Source of the DNA: Candidatus Sphingomonas phytovorans
GTDB lineage: Bacteria; Pseudomonadota; Alphaproteobacteria; Sphingomonadales; Sphingomonadaceae
Direction: 5' to 3'
Assembly: GCA_029202385.1 (NCBI GenBank)
Contig: CP119314.1
Span: forward strand, 374,501-438,500
DNA length: 64,000 bases
Shown here: piece by piece, positions 55,729-64,000 of the stretch
Position numbering within the stretch: the first letter of the stretch is position 1
Layout: the number at the start of each line of letters is the position of its first letter
Notes under the pieces: generated by a model
Told to the model about the DNA's origin: nothing
What the model saw: only the letters and a program-made list of their open reading frames with translations
Databases searched by the model: none
Made by a program: the position numbers and the translations under genes

Positions 55729-57038
55729 GACGCGGGAACCGACGCCCGCGTTGACTGTCCCGCCGCTGGCGCCAATGAACGCGAAGGTCGCCGCCTCGCG
55801 GTTTTCGACAAGGTGATGATCCCGCCGGCAAGCCCGCAGGCAAGGGCGACCAGGAGGCCGAGCGACCAGAATTTGGCCGGATCGGCGTTGACGCTAGCGT
55901 CGCTGGCCCAAAGCCAGCCACCCACCAGGACGGCCGCGAGGCCAAGCGCGACCTTCATGCACATGGTGAACATACCGAATGCGGCGGTGAAGCCGGGTCT
56001 GTCGGCGGGAAGGCGGCGGTCGATCGTTTCGGTCAGCACTGCCCAGCTCAACAAGGCGACGCCGCCGCCGGCTACTCCGAACAGTATCAGCAGGAACACC
56101 ACGCTAAGGCCGGCAGCACCGGCAAGCCAGGGCAGGAGCAACGCCGCTGCGCTGCTTGCGACATACGCCAGGCCCAGTGCCGTACGATTGCCGATCCGCA
56201 GCGCCACCGGCGACCAGATCCAGATCGAGCCGAGCCGCCCCGTCGTTGCGAGGAGAAGGGCCGCGGGGCCGATCCCACGGGCGACGAAATCGAGATGGAG
56301 CAACGCCTTTCCGGTCGCACCCAATCCGGCCAGCCCAAGCATCGTGGCGCCGCAATAGATCCAGAGCGCATGATTGCCGAAGGGGCCTGCTCTTTCGTCG
56401 ATCGACAGCTTGTCGCGGCTTTCGCGGTCGGCCGCGAGCAGGAAGGGCAGGGGTGCCATCAGGACGAGCGCGGCGAGCGCGATCCCGCCGGCAAGCAGAG
56501 CCACCGTGGATCGGGCATTGTCGCTCGGGTTGAGCATGGCGACGCATACCAACCCGATGACGAGGGCTGCGCCAGCCGAACCGATCGCCCGGATCCGTGC
56601 CGCCCGCAGATGCTGTCCGTCCCCCGCGAGCAGGCGGGTGAGGCCGTTATGCGGCACGTCGGCGAGGCTGAAGCCGGTCCTGAACAGCAGGAGCAATCCC
56701 GCCACCCACCAGGCCGAGTGCTGCGCCGCCAGCGGCAGCACCGCGAAACCCAGTGCGCTGGCCAGGATCGCGGGCACCGACAGCAGCGGCATCCGGCGTC
56801 GCAGCCATGCCGACCGGTGCAGGGCTGCCCCGATCAGCCCGTCGCAGAGCGCGTTCCACAGGGCACTGGCGAGGAAGATCGCCCCCGCCAGCGCCGGTGG
56901 CAATGCGAGGAAACGCACCATGATGTAGAGGGTGAGCGCATCTTCGCCGGCCCAGAGCAAGCTCTTGCCGACATGGACGCAGCTATAGCCGAGCAGCATC
57001 GGCAAGCCGCGTGAACCGGGCATAACGGGCAAGGCCAT
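55680..57038 (-). CDS. MFS (GPH-like) transporter
   Basis: 452 residues with about 12 helices; MFRTGFSLADVPHNGLTRLL is typical of the glycoside-pentoside-hexuronide group of MFS porters. A 35-residue polar tail ends the protein. It is the last gene of an operon TonB receptor - phospholipase C - MFS, 62 bases after the phospholipase. Likely imports a product of phospholipid headgroup cleavage, such as inositol or its derivative; inferred from context. Its 3' end overlaps the tandem-TetR gene. Confidence 0.82.
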   Translation of the reverse strand: MALPVMPGSRGLPMLLGYSCVHVGKSLLWAGEDALTLYIMVRFLALPPALAGAIFLASALWNALCDGLIGAALHRSAWLRRRMPLLSVPAILASALGFAVLPLAAQHSAWWVAGLLLLFRTGFSLADVPHNGLTRLLAGDGQHLRAARIRAIGSAGAALVIGLVCVAMLNPSDNARSTVALLAGGIALAALVLMAPLPFLLAADRESRDKLSIDERAGPFGNHALWIYCGATMLGLAGLGATGKALLHLDFVARGIGPAALLLATTGRLGSIWIWSPVALRIGNRTALGLAYVASSAAALLLPWLAGAAGLSVVFLLILFGVAGGGVALLSWAVLTETIDRRLPADRPGFTAAFGMFTMCMKVALGLAAVLVGGWLWASDASVNADPAKFWSLGLLVALACGLAGGIITLSKTARRRPSRSLAPAAGQSTRASVPASQLPSHATKPARSAAS

Positions 57039-57100
57039 GCCTGCGCCGTTATCGCCCGGTGATGACAGCCCGGCGACTCTCCCCGCGATGCGGCCGGTGG

Positions 57101-58312
57101 TTATTTCACCGCCGGCGCCACGCGCGCGACGCTCCCGCCGGGCAAGCGGATGACATAAGGCGTACCATAGGCGTTTCCGGCCTTCTCGAAATCGGTCGAC
57201 ACGACCTGCGCGCCGCTGGCGAAGGTGGCGTTGGCGCGGGTCATGTCGTTGACCTTGGCCTCATAGGTCTCGATGTCCGAGCGCGACCGCACAAGATAGC
57301 CCTTGCGGACCTCGTCGCTGATCTGGGCACCCCGCGCGAGCGCATTGTCGTCGAGGATGAAGGCGGCATAGGGCTGGCCCGGTTGCGAATCGAGAAAGGC
57401 GAGCCGGCCTTTCAGCCCTGGATGCCCGGCCAGATAGTCGGACGCGCCATCATGCCCGGTCGCGGTGATCAGCTGGAAGATGATCTTGCCCCGTGCCTGG
57501 CCCAGCGTCGACCAATGACCCGCCAGCACAGCCTGTTCCAGCGTAGGATAGTTCCCACGCACATCGTCCGGCGTGACCAGGCTGGCGCGGCCGATCACGT
57601 CGAGGATGGTGCGATCGATCTCGTCATAGGTCGCGGCAGTGAAGGGCGGCACCTTGGACGATCCGGGCAGGATCGGCATCGACTGCACCTTGGCCTCGAT
57701 CATCACGAAAATCGGGACATGGCGGGGATGGGCGTCCGACCAGGCCTTGATCTCGGCCAGGCAGCCGCGAAAGGTCGGGCAGTGGCTGCGGAAGTCGATA
57801 TCCGCCATGTGAAGCACCTTGATTCCCGGCGCTTTCATCGGCGCGGGATCGAACGGCAGCAGATCGGTGATGCCCTGTGCGCGGAGCAAGCGATAGGCGG
57901 CGGGATCGGCATAGGCGCCACCATCGGGATCGGCGTTGACGTCGATCTCGAGTCCACGCACGCCGAGGTCGAGCTGCTCGGTCAGGCTCGGATGGCGATA
58001 GCTCAGCGCTTCCGAGAAAGTCACGTCGTTGGGATGCGCGACCTGGAACTCAGCGCGCTTGTCCGCCGGCATCGCGGTCAGCAGCTTGCCCATCGAGGGC
58101 AGTCGCTGATCGAGCAGCGCGAGCACGCGCGGATCGACCCCGGCCGAATAGCTGTTGTGGGTCCCGACCACCTGGATTCGGTTGATCGGGGTCGATTCGG
58201 GTATCTCGCTCGCCTCGGGTTTTTGCTGTCCGGCGGCAGCGGCGGTGAGGGCAATGGTGGCGGTCGCCAGCACGGAGGCGAGGCGTAGGGAACGGCTGAT
58301 CATGGGAAACAT
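57101..58312 (-). CDS. Secreted Ca-dependent phosphoinositide-specific phospholipase C
   Basis: 403 residues. ATG 58312 follows AGGAG and opens a signal peptide (MFPMISRSLRLASVLATATI). The domain has IQVVGTHNSYSAG with a catalytic His, QLDLGVRGLEIDVNADPDGG with acidic Ca ligands, VLHMADIDFRSHCPTF with the second His, and VPIFVMIEAKV. This fits the Ca2+-dependent PI-PLC (PI-PLC-C1) family. It should act in the periplasm or outside. It is 22 bases downstream of the TonB receptor and before an MFS gene, giving a complete uptake and cleavage unit. Confidence 0.87.
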   Translation of the reverse strand: MFPMISRSLRLASVLATATIALTAAAAGQQKPEASEIPESTPINRIQVVGTHNSYSAGVDPRVLALLDQRLPSMGKLLTAMPADKRAEFQVAHPNDVTFSEALSYRHPSLTEQLDLGVRGLEIDVNADPDGGAYADPAAYRLLRAQGITDLLPFDPAPMKAPGIKVLHMADIDFRSHCPTFRGCLAEIKAWSDAHPRHVPIFVMIEAKVQSMPILPGSSKVPPFTAATYDEIDRTILDVIGRASLVTPDDVRGNYPTLEQAVLAGHWSTLGQARGKIIFQLITATGHDGASDYLAGHPGLKGRLAFLDSQPGQPYAAFILDDNALARGAQISDEVRKGYLVRSRSDIETYEAKVNDMTRANATFASGAQVVSTDFEKAGNAYGTPYVIRLPGGSVARVAPAVK

Positions 58313-58334
58313 GCTCTCCTGAAGGCGCTGGCGG

Positions 58335-60665
58335 TCAGAATTTGACGTTGACGAATCCACCCACGGTCCGCCGCGCGGCGGGCGAGGTGTAGTGGAGCAG
58401 CCCGATCGCGCCGTAGATCTGCCAGCCGGTCGAGAAATAGGTGTCGAACAGGTTGCGGGCGTAGACGCCCACTTCGATCCCGTTCTTGTCACTGGCGAAG
58501 CTCAGGCGCGTATTGGCCAGGCCGTAGCCAGGCACGAACGAGTAGGATGGCTGGCCCACCACAGTCCAATAACTGCTGCGATAGGCATAATCGGCGTGGG
58601 CGCGGACACGCAGGTCGGACGAGATCGCCCGGTCGTAATCGGCCGCCGCTGTCGCCGACCATTCGGGCGAGTTGGGCAGTCGCGTGTTCGTGTAGTTGGT
58701 GGTCGCGTTATAGACATAGTCGGTGAAGTGGGCGTCGGTGTAGGTACCTGACGCGCTCAGGGAGAGCGACCGGCTCGGCTTGAGCGCGATTGACGCCTCG
58801 ACGCCCTGGCTGCGCAGGCCGCCAGCATTGCCGATCGCGGTGGCGAGGAGGAAGCCGCCGCCGCCATCCGGCACCTTGGTGAGGATGGTCGCCTGGAAGT
58901 TGGTGAAGTCCGACCGGAAGATGTCGATGTTGAACCGCAGCCGGCGTCCGAACCATTCGGACTTGAGGCCGAATTCCCAGGCCTTCACCGTTTCCGGCAG
59001 ATACGGATCATAATTGTTGCCGACAAAAGCGATCCCGGCTGGTTTGTAGCCGGTCGTGAAGGTGCCGTAGATCAACGCTTCGGGCGCGATCTGGAATTGG
59101 GGCGAGACACGGAACGAGAAATTGTCGCCCTTCACCCGGCCGAACGGATAGACCGGCGCCGCGCTGGTCGCGACGAAATTGGGGGTGAAGCCCGTGATCG
59201 GTGCCGGATCGGTATAGATGTACGACAGGCTCTGCGAGTTATTGTCGTGGGTGTAGCGTCCGCCCAGCGCGATCCGGAACTGTTTCGACAGATTGAGCTG
59301 CACCTGGCCGAACACCGCACCGGTCTCGTTCACTGACTTGAACAGCGAGGTGTTCCCACTCTTCCCGATCGCGCCGGTGAGGGCATAGAGCGTCTTGATC
59401 GGTACGCCGTTGGTGAAAACGGGCGCCCCAAGCGTCGCCCATTGCAGCTGGGTCTGGGTCGCTTCGAGCCGGTTGTAGAAGCCACCGAGCAGATAGGTGA
59501 TCAGCCCACCCTCGGGCGAGGCGAGATGAATCTCCTGGCTAATCTTGTCCGTGTAGAGATGGCCGTAATTATACGGAATATAGGCATATTTATCGATCGG
59601 AGTCAGGTCGGCGGGCGTGTTGTTGTTGTAGAGGGTGGAGCGATAGGCGCTGATCGAGGTGAGGTCGTGGCTGCCGATCTTCGCATGGACCCGCACCGAT
59701 GCGCCCCATTCCTCGGTCTCGATCTCACCGAACTGGCTGTCCGCGGTATCGGCGCTGCGCGGCCCGGGATAGACGCCAAGCGAATTCAGGATCGCAGTGA
59801 CGGCGGCGGGCTGGCCCGACACGGGGGTGCGGACGCTGCTGTCCCAATGATGCGCATAGTCGCCCGACACGGTCACGTCGAAACCATCGCTGGGCTGAAG
59901 GAACAGCCGCGCCCGCCCGCCATATTCATGGGTCGAGCCGACCAGCCGGTTGAGCGTGACGTTGCGGCCGAAGCCGTCCTGGCCCTGATCGAACGCCGAG
60001 ACGCGCAATGCCGCCATCTCGCCCAGCGGCAGGTTGACCGTCGCGTTGATGATCCGGTCGTTATACTGGCCATAGCTTGCGCTGCCGCGGAACGACGTGA
60101 CGCCGAGTTGCGGCTGGGTGGTCGCGACCGAGATCACGCCCGAGGTCGCATTCTTGCCGAACAGCGTGCCCTGCGGGCCCATCAGCATGTCCACGTGGGC
60201 GATATCGACCATGCCGATCAGGCCGTTGGCCCGCTGTCCGTCCATCACCACATCGTCGACCACGACGCTGACCGACTTGGCGTTGGAGAAGTCGAACGAG
60301 GTGGTGCCGACGCCGCGAATCTGGAACGCTGCGCCCTGAGTCGGGTCATATTGCAGGCCCGGGGTCAGATATTGGAGATCGGTCACCGAGGTGTAGCCGG
60401 CGTTGGTGATCGCGTCGCCGGTGATCGTCTGGATCGCGACGGGCACGCGCTGGCTGTTCTCGCTGCGGCGCTGGGCAGTGACGACGATGTCGGGCAGCGC
60501 ATCAGTCTCTTCGGCCGGGGTTGCGGCGGCATCGGCCAGCGCTGGGACGGAAGCGTCCGCCGTGGTTTCCGCGCTCGCAATGCCGGGTGACAGCATCGCG
60601 ACGAGAAACGCGCCCGACGCCGCCGTGCAAAACAATCGTACGGTCGCCCTGGACTCGGTCACCAT
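58335..60665 (-). CDS. TonB-dependent receptor (phospholipase locus)
   Basis: 776 residues. Signal peptide to about residue 32 (FLVAMLSPGIASA), TonB-box-like DIVVTAQRRSENSQRVPVAI, plug with LQYLTPGLQYDPTQGAAFQI, and a barrel ending in GGFVNVKF with C-terminal Phe. It is first in the operon with the phospholipase C and MFS genes and faces away from the PMT gene. The ligand is unknown; a phospho-inositol or glycophospholipid breakdown product fits the context. Confidence 0.93.
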   Translation of the reverse strand: MVTESRATVRLFCTAASGAFLVAMLSPGIASAETTADASVPALADAAATPAEETDALPDIVVTAQRRSENSQRVPVAIQTITGDAITNAGYTSVTDLQYLTPGLQYDPTQGAAFQIRGVGTTSFDFSNAKSVSVVVDDVVMDGQRANGLIGMVDIAHVDMLMGPQGTLFGKNATSGVISVATTQPQLGVTSFRGSASYGQYNDRIINATVNLPLGEMAALRVSAFDQGQDGFGRNVTLNRLVGSTHEYGGRARLFLQPSDGFDVTVSGDYAHHWDSSVRTPVSGQPAAVTAILNSLGVYPGPRSADTADSQFGEIETEEWGASVRVHAKIGSHDLTSISAYRSTLYNNNTPADLTPIDKYAYIPYNYGHLYTDKISQEIHLASPEGGLITYLLGGFYNRLEATQTQLQWATLGAPVFTNGVPIKTLYALTGAIGKSGNTSLFKSVNETGAVFGQVQLNLSKQFRIALGGRYTHDNNSQSLSYIYTDPAPITGFTPNFVATSAAPVYPFGRVKGDNFSFRVSPQFQIAPEALIYGTFTTGYKPAGIAFVGNNYDPYLPETVKAWEFGLKSEWFGRRLRFNIDIFRSDFTNFQATILTKVPDGGGGFLLATAIGNAGGLRSQGVEASIALKPSRSLSLSASGTYTDAHFTDYVYNATTNYTNTRLPNSPEWSATAAADYDRAISSDLRVRAHADYAYRSSYWTVVGQPSYSFVPGYGLANTRLSFASDKNGIEVGVYARNLFDTYFSTGWQIYGAIGLLHYTSPAARRTVGGFVNVKF

Positions 60666-61000
60666 GGAAAATCCCCATCTGCTTCGTTGATGGGGAGGGC
60701 CTCTAGTGACGGGCTGTTACGGAATTAAGTCGAATGTATGGGAATTGGTAAGCAGAGTTTTTGCTTCATAAAAACGATTGTACCGTTATCCGAAGTGCTG
60801 AGTTGGACCGCTGAGACACGCCGGAAAACGATTGCGCGATAGCGATCCTGGCGGTGGCACGTTCGTCTGATGTAGTTGATTCCGCGCGCGGCCGAATACG
60901 GGCTGCATGCCGAAGGGCCTCGCAAAGATGCTGCCGAATCATCGTTGCCCGGAATGATTCCGCGAAAGGATTCAGCTGTCTGGTCGCGGTCCGGCGCGCC
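60666..61000. other. Intergenic region upstream of the TonB receptor operon
   Basis: Holds the promoter for the receptor operon and the end of the PMT gene on the same strand. An imperfect palindrome AAGCAGAGTTTTTGCTT at about 60750-60766 could be an operator, but no consensus supports it. No gene seen. Confidence 0.4.
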
Positions 61001-62290
61001 TCACGGCCAGGTCGGAAACCACATCCAATATCTGAAATTTTGTGGATCGCTCAACGGCATCGCGGAGATGATCGGGTAGAAATAGGCGAACAGGCAAAAG
61101 GCCAGTGCGAGGAATCGCACGTCCCAGCGCGCGTACCTGCCTGTGCCGAAATGATGGAACGCTGCAGCCAGTGGCAGTGCGAGGAAGATGCTCGACAAAT
61201 AGTAATAATAGAAGAAGCCGATCGACTTCGGGATCACGATCCATATCGCATAGGAGGCGATCCACAGCCCCGCGACCGCCAGCATCCGGGCCGATCCGTC
61301 ACGTAGCCAGGCGTAAAGGCACGCCGCTACCGCGATCAGCCCGCCCCAGAGGATCGCGGGGTTGCCCACGAAGAAAATGCCGCGCATCGCGCCATCGACC
61401 GGTTCGTACAGGTACCAGATCGGGCGGATCATCAACGGCCAGGTCGGCCAGTTCGACTGATAGGTATGCGGCGGCAGGACCTGGGTCTGCGATGCGTACA
61501 TCTGCATCTGGAACTTGACGAAGGTGTCCGCCGTCAACGGAAAATGCGCATAGTAGAAGGCTGGCAGGAAGGTCAGGCTGTAGACGGAAACGCTCACCAC
61601 GCCGAGTGCGAGGATGGCCGGTACCACGGGAAGGCCGGGCCAGTAGGTCTGGTTGCCCGGGTTGAGTGCTGCATAGATCGATCGCTTGCGCGCATGCCCG
61701 TCGCGCAGCCTGATCGCGACGAAGGCGACCGCTGCATAGGCGATGTACGGCGCCGCGGCCCATTTTGCCGCAACCCCCAGGCCGAGCAGCACGGCGCCCA
61801 GCAGCCAGCGTCGCCAGGTCTTGCCGGGCGGCGCGCGCATCGCCCAGAGCAGCGCGGCAATGCCCGTGACGACGAACGCGGCCATGAAGCCGTCGAGCAT
61901 GCCGATCCGCGCCTGGATGAATACCGTGATGTTGAGCAAAACGAACAGCGCACCGATCGTCGCGGTCCGCACCCGGCCGAACAGCATCCACAGGATCGCG
62001 AAGATGCCAAGTACCACCGCGGTGGCGGCGAAGGTCGACATGATGCGCCAGCCAAGGCTGTTGTCGCCGAAGATCATCATGCCGAGCGCGATCAGTTCCT
62101 TGCCAAGCAGGGGATGCTCGATGTTCGATGGCCCGCTCAACGTCATCAGCACCCTGGCGGCGGCGACATAGTGCGTCTCGTCGAACACCAGCTTGTGCGG
62201 CGTGGTGAGTCGGAAGCTGAACAGCAATTGGGCGAGAAGGCCGATGATCGCGGCGGCGCGGTACGGGCGGGGCTGCGACTCGGCGGTCAT
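61001..62290 (-). CDS. PMT-family (GT39) dolichyl-phosphate-mannose protein mannosyltransferase
   Basis: About 429 residues from ATG 62290 (MTAESQPRPYRAAAIIG). A multi-spanning membrane protein with the PMT catalytic motif FDETHYV in the first loop, followed by GPSNIEHPLLGK and about ten helices, ending in a Trp/Pro-rich loop (YWMWFPTWP). It transfers mannose from a polyprenyl-phosphate donor to Ser or Thr of exported proteins. The GT2-GtrA protein at 53338 could supply such a lipid-linked sugar. Monocistronic, divergent from metZ. Confidence 0.87.
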   Translation of the reverse strand: MTAESQPRPYRAAAIIGLLAQLLFSFRLTTPHKLVFDETHYVAAARVLMTLSGPSNIEHPLLGKELIALGMMIFGDNSLGWRIMSTFAATAVVLGIFAILWMLFGRVRTATIGALFVLLNITVFIQARIGMLDGFMAAFVVTGIAALLWAMRAPPGKTWRRWLLGAVLLGLGVAAKWAAAPYIAYAAVAFVAIRLRDGHARKRSIYAALNPGNQTYWPGLPVVPAILALGVVSVSVYSLTFLPAFYYAHFPLTADTFVKFQMQMYASQTQVLPPHTYQSNWPTWPLMIRPIWYLYEPVDGAMRGIFFVGNPAILWGGLIAVAACLYAWLRDGSARMLAVAGLWIASYAIWIVIPKSIGFFYYYYLSSIFLALPLAAAFHHFGTGRYARWDVRFLALAFCLFAYFYPIISAMPLSDPQNFRYWMWFPTWP

Positions 62291-62385
62291 CACCCTGCCA
62301 TTCCCACTTCGGCTGCCTCCTTTCAAGAGAAGGGAGGAGAGTCGCCCATTGACGCAGGGCAATGCGTCCCGGCAAAGCGGGCCGC

Positions 62386-63591
62386 ATGAAACGCCGTACC
62401 GGACAAGACCGCTCGATCACCAGCCACTGGCGCCCCGCAACGCAAGCCGTGCGCGGTGGCACCGCGCGCTCCGAATGGGGCGAGACGTCGGAAGCGCTCT
62501 TCCTGACCTCGGGCTATGCCTATGATTGCGCGGGCGACGCTGCAGCGCGCTTCGCGGGCGAGCAGGTCGGGATGACCTATTCCCGCCTGCAGAATCCGAC
62601 GGTGCAGATGCTCGAGGAGCGCATTGCGCTGCTTGAAGGTGCCGAAGCGTGCCGTTCGATGGCGACCGGCATGGCGGCGATGACGGCGGTGCTGCTCTGT
62701 CAGCTCCAGACTGGCGACCATATCGTCGCGGGCCGCGCCGCCTTTGGCTCGTGCCGCTGGCTTACCGATACGCTGCTGCCCAAATTCGGCATCGGCGTGA
62801 CCATCGTCGATGCGCGCGATCCGCAGCAATTCGCTGATGCGATCCGGCCTGAGACGAAGCTGTTCTTCTTTGAAACGCCCGCTAACCCGACGATGGACGT
62901 GGTCGACCTGAAGGCAGTCTGCGACATTGCCCGCAAGAACGGCATCCTCAGCGTCGTCGACAATGCCTTCGCCACGCCCGCGTTGCAGCGGCCGCTGGAG
63001 TTCGGCGCTGACGTGACCGCCTATTCAGCCACCAAGATGATGGACGGGCAGGGCAGGGTGCTTGCCGGTGCCGTGTGCGGAACCGAAGATTTCATCAACA
63101 ACACGCTGTTGCCCTTCACCCGCAACACCGGGCCGACGCTCAGTGCGTTCAACGCCTGGGTGGTGCTCAAGGGCCTGGAGACGCTCGACCTGCGTATCCG
63201 CCGCCAGAGCGAGAACAGCCTGAAGGTCGGCGCCTTCCTTGAGACGCGCGTGCCACGCATCCTCCATCCCGGCTTGCCCAGTCATCCGCAGCACAATCTC
63301 GCCATGACGCAGATGGATGCGTGCGGCCCGATCTTCGCCTTCGAGGTCGAGGACCGGAAGCAGGCGCATGGCCTGCTCGATGCGCTCACCCTGGTGGATA
63401 TCTCGAACAATATCGGCGATTCGCGGTCGCTGATGACTCATCCTGCCTCCACCACCCATTCGGGCGTGGCCGAGGATAAGAGGCTTGAGATGGGCGTCAG
63501 CGAAGGCATGCTTCGCCTCAATGTCGGCCTGGAGGATGCGCAGGACGTGATCGACGATCTCGATGGCGCACTCCGGACGGTAGGGCTGTGA
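62386..63591 (+). CDS. metZ: O-succinylhomoserine sulfhydrylase
   Basis: 401 residues from ATG 62386; ATG 62362 in frame is also possible. A PLP enzyme of the Cys/Met metabolism family: YSRLQNPTVQMLEERIALLE, MATGMAAM, FFETPANPTMDVVDL, VDNAFATP and the PLP Lys217 in AYSATKMMDGQGR. It makes homocysteine from O-succinylhomoserine and sulfide, the direct route of methionine synthesis in this class. The stop overlaps apaG (GTGA). No SAM riboswitch fold was recognised in the 95-base leader. Confidence 0.92.
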   Translation: MKRRTGQDRSITSHWRPATQAVRGGTARSEWGETSEALFLTSGYAYDCAGDAAARFAGEQVGMTYSRLQNPTVQMLEERIALLEGAEACRSMATGMAAMTAVLLCQLQTGDHIVAGRAAFGSCRWLTDTLLPKFGIGVTIVDARDPQQFADAIRPETKLFFFETPANPTMDVVDLKAVCDIARKNGILSVVDNAFATPALQRPLEFGADVTAYSATKMMDGQGRVLAGAVCGTEDFINNTLLPFTRNTGPTLSAFNAWVVLKGLETLDLRIRRQSENSLKVGAFLETRVPRILHPGLPSHPQHNLAMTQMDACGPIFAFEVEDRKQAHGLLDALTLVDISNNIGDSRSLMTHPASTTHSGVAEDKRLEMGVSEGMLRLNVGLEDAQDVIDDLDGALRTVGL

Positions 63592-63986
63592 AGGCGCTTT
63601 TCCCCAATGTGGCGGAAACGCGCGGCGTCATCGTGCGCGTCTCGGTCAGCTACCTTCCCGAACAGTCGGAGCCGGGACGCGGGCGCTGGTTCTGGGCCTA
63701 TCATGTCCGGCTCGAGAATGAGGGGCCGATGGCGGTGCAATTGCTCACCCGTCACTGGATCATCACTGACGGTCGCGGCGCGCGCCACACCGTCGAGGGC
63801 GAGGGCGTCGTCGGCGAACAGCCGCTGATCGCGCCGGGCGGCAGCTTCGACTATGTCTCCGGCTGCCCGCTCGCGACCCCGACGGGCAGCATGAAGGGCA
63901 CCTATCACATGCTCGGCGAGGACGGTTCGGCCTTCGACGTCGATATCCCCAAATTCGCGCTGCTCGCGCCGGCGGTGGGCGCATGA
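63588..63986 (+). CDS. apaG: ApaG-domain protein
   Basis: 132 residues from GTG 63588, overlapping the metZ stop by four bases. The ApaG beta-sandwich includes YLPEQSEPGRGRWFWAYHVR, LLTRHWIITDGRG, GEGVVGEQPLIAPGGSFDYV and GSMKGTYHM. ApaG is linked to Co2+ resistance and Mg2+ efflux phenotypes in enterobacteria; its biochemical role is unclear. The metZ-apaG coupling is common in sphingomonads. The next start overlaps its stop (ATGA). Confidence 0.93.
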   Translation: MKALFPNVAETRGVIVRVSVSYLPEQSEPGRGRWFWAYHVRLENEGPMAVQLLTRHWIITDGRGARHTVEGEGVVGEQPLIAPGGSFDYVSGCPLATPTGSMKGTYHMLGEDGSAFDVDIPKFALLAPAVGA

Positions 63987-64000
63987 AGCGGACGCACCTT
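63983..64000 (+). CDS. Start of a further coupled gene, cut by the window edge
   Basis: ATGAAGCGGACGCACCTT begins in an ATGA overlap with the apaG stop and stays open to the last base (six codons, MKRTHL). The overlap pattern is the same as metZ-apaG, so an operon continues beyond the window. Too short to identify. Confidence 0.5.

Noticed and set aside
62291..62385. Possible SAM riboswitch before metZ
   Set aside because: The leader is under 100 bases and shows only a short stem around 62312-62332; no SAM-II or SAM/SAH type core was recognised.

Overview
The window is a GC-rich chromosome segment from an alphaproteobacterium, most likely a Sphingomonas-type sphingomonad. Supporting signs are an F0 ATP synthase cluster (atpI-B-E-b'-b) without the F1 genes, a dnaK-dnaJ pair behind an alphaproteobacterial RpoH-type promoter, two TonB-dependent receptors, DUF3857/transglutaminase/TPR and CatB-type proteins, and CCCTCCCG-type intergenic hairpins. 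No rRNA, tRNA, CRISPR array, transposase or integrase gene was seen.

Layout. 1-2.4 kb: the end of an EAL protein and a coupled CHASE4-like histidine kinase. 2.4-5.1 kb: a copper-handling operon on the minus strand (two PCu(A)C chaperones, SCO, DUF2946, a metallopeptidase-like protein). 5.1-8.3 kb: dnaK-dnaJ. 8.5-10.7 kb: a tiny membrane peptide, purB and a secreted EF-hand protein. 10.8-13 kb: a radC remnant, a HEPN-like gene, a second tiny membrane peptide, then intact radC. 13-16.8 kb: the ydbH-ynbE-ydbL intermembrane lipid-transport operon. 17-19.5 kb: F0 ATP synthase. 19.6-25 kb: a secreted protein, an SDR, a uvrC broken by about 13 single-base indels, a VC0807-family membrane protein and a GESH-motif secreted protein. 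25-30.8 kb: an accessory stretch with a PI-PLC-like gene between duplicated AraC gene ends, and an OmpA-family protein. 31.2-39.5 kb: a disaccharide phosphorolysis regulon (MFS, TonB receptor, LacI, GH65 phosphorylase, beta-phosphoglucomutase). 39.5-46.4 kb: an accessory stretch with a beta-helix protein, a pgmB 3'-end remnant, catB, a SIR2 plus P-loop NTPase protein and DUF5681. 46.8-54.4 kb: DUF3857/transglutaminase/TPR, a NodB-like deacetylase, a GNAT-like protein, recO, leuB and a GT2-GtrA glycosyltransferase. 54.5-60.7 kb: a tandem-TetR regulator facing an operon of TonB receptor, Ca-dependent phospholipase C and MFS transporter. 61-64 kb: a PMT-type mannosyltransferase, metZ, apaG and the first codons of another gene.

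How the parts work together. The GH65 locus imports a glucosyl disaccharide through the TonB receptor and MFS, splits it with phosphate and converts beta-glucose-1-phosphate to glucose-6-phosphate. Three near-identical palindromes (core TGAAATNNATTTCA), one before each transcription unit, probably bind the LacI regulator. The 55-60 kb locus has the same architecture around a phosphoinositide-type phospholipase.

Main unusual observation. Three cargo segments (11.0-12.3, 26.6-28.3 and 39.5-41.4 kb) are each bracketed by a direct duplicate of the 3' end of a host gene (radC, an AraC gene, pgmB). In every case the outer copy is the decayed one, as expected for insertion at a gene end with the end restored by the insert, yet no recombinase gene is visible. 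The strongest defence candidate is the standalone SIR2-NTPase gene at 42.9-45.4 kb.
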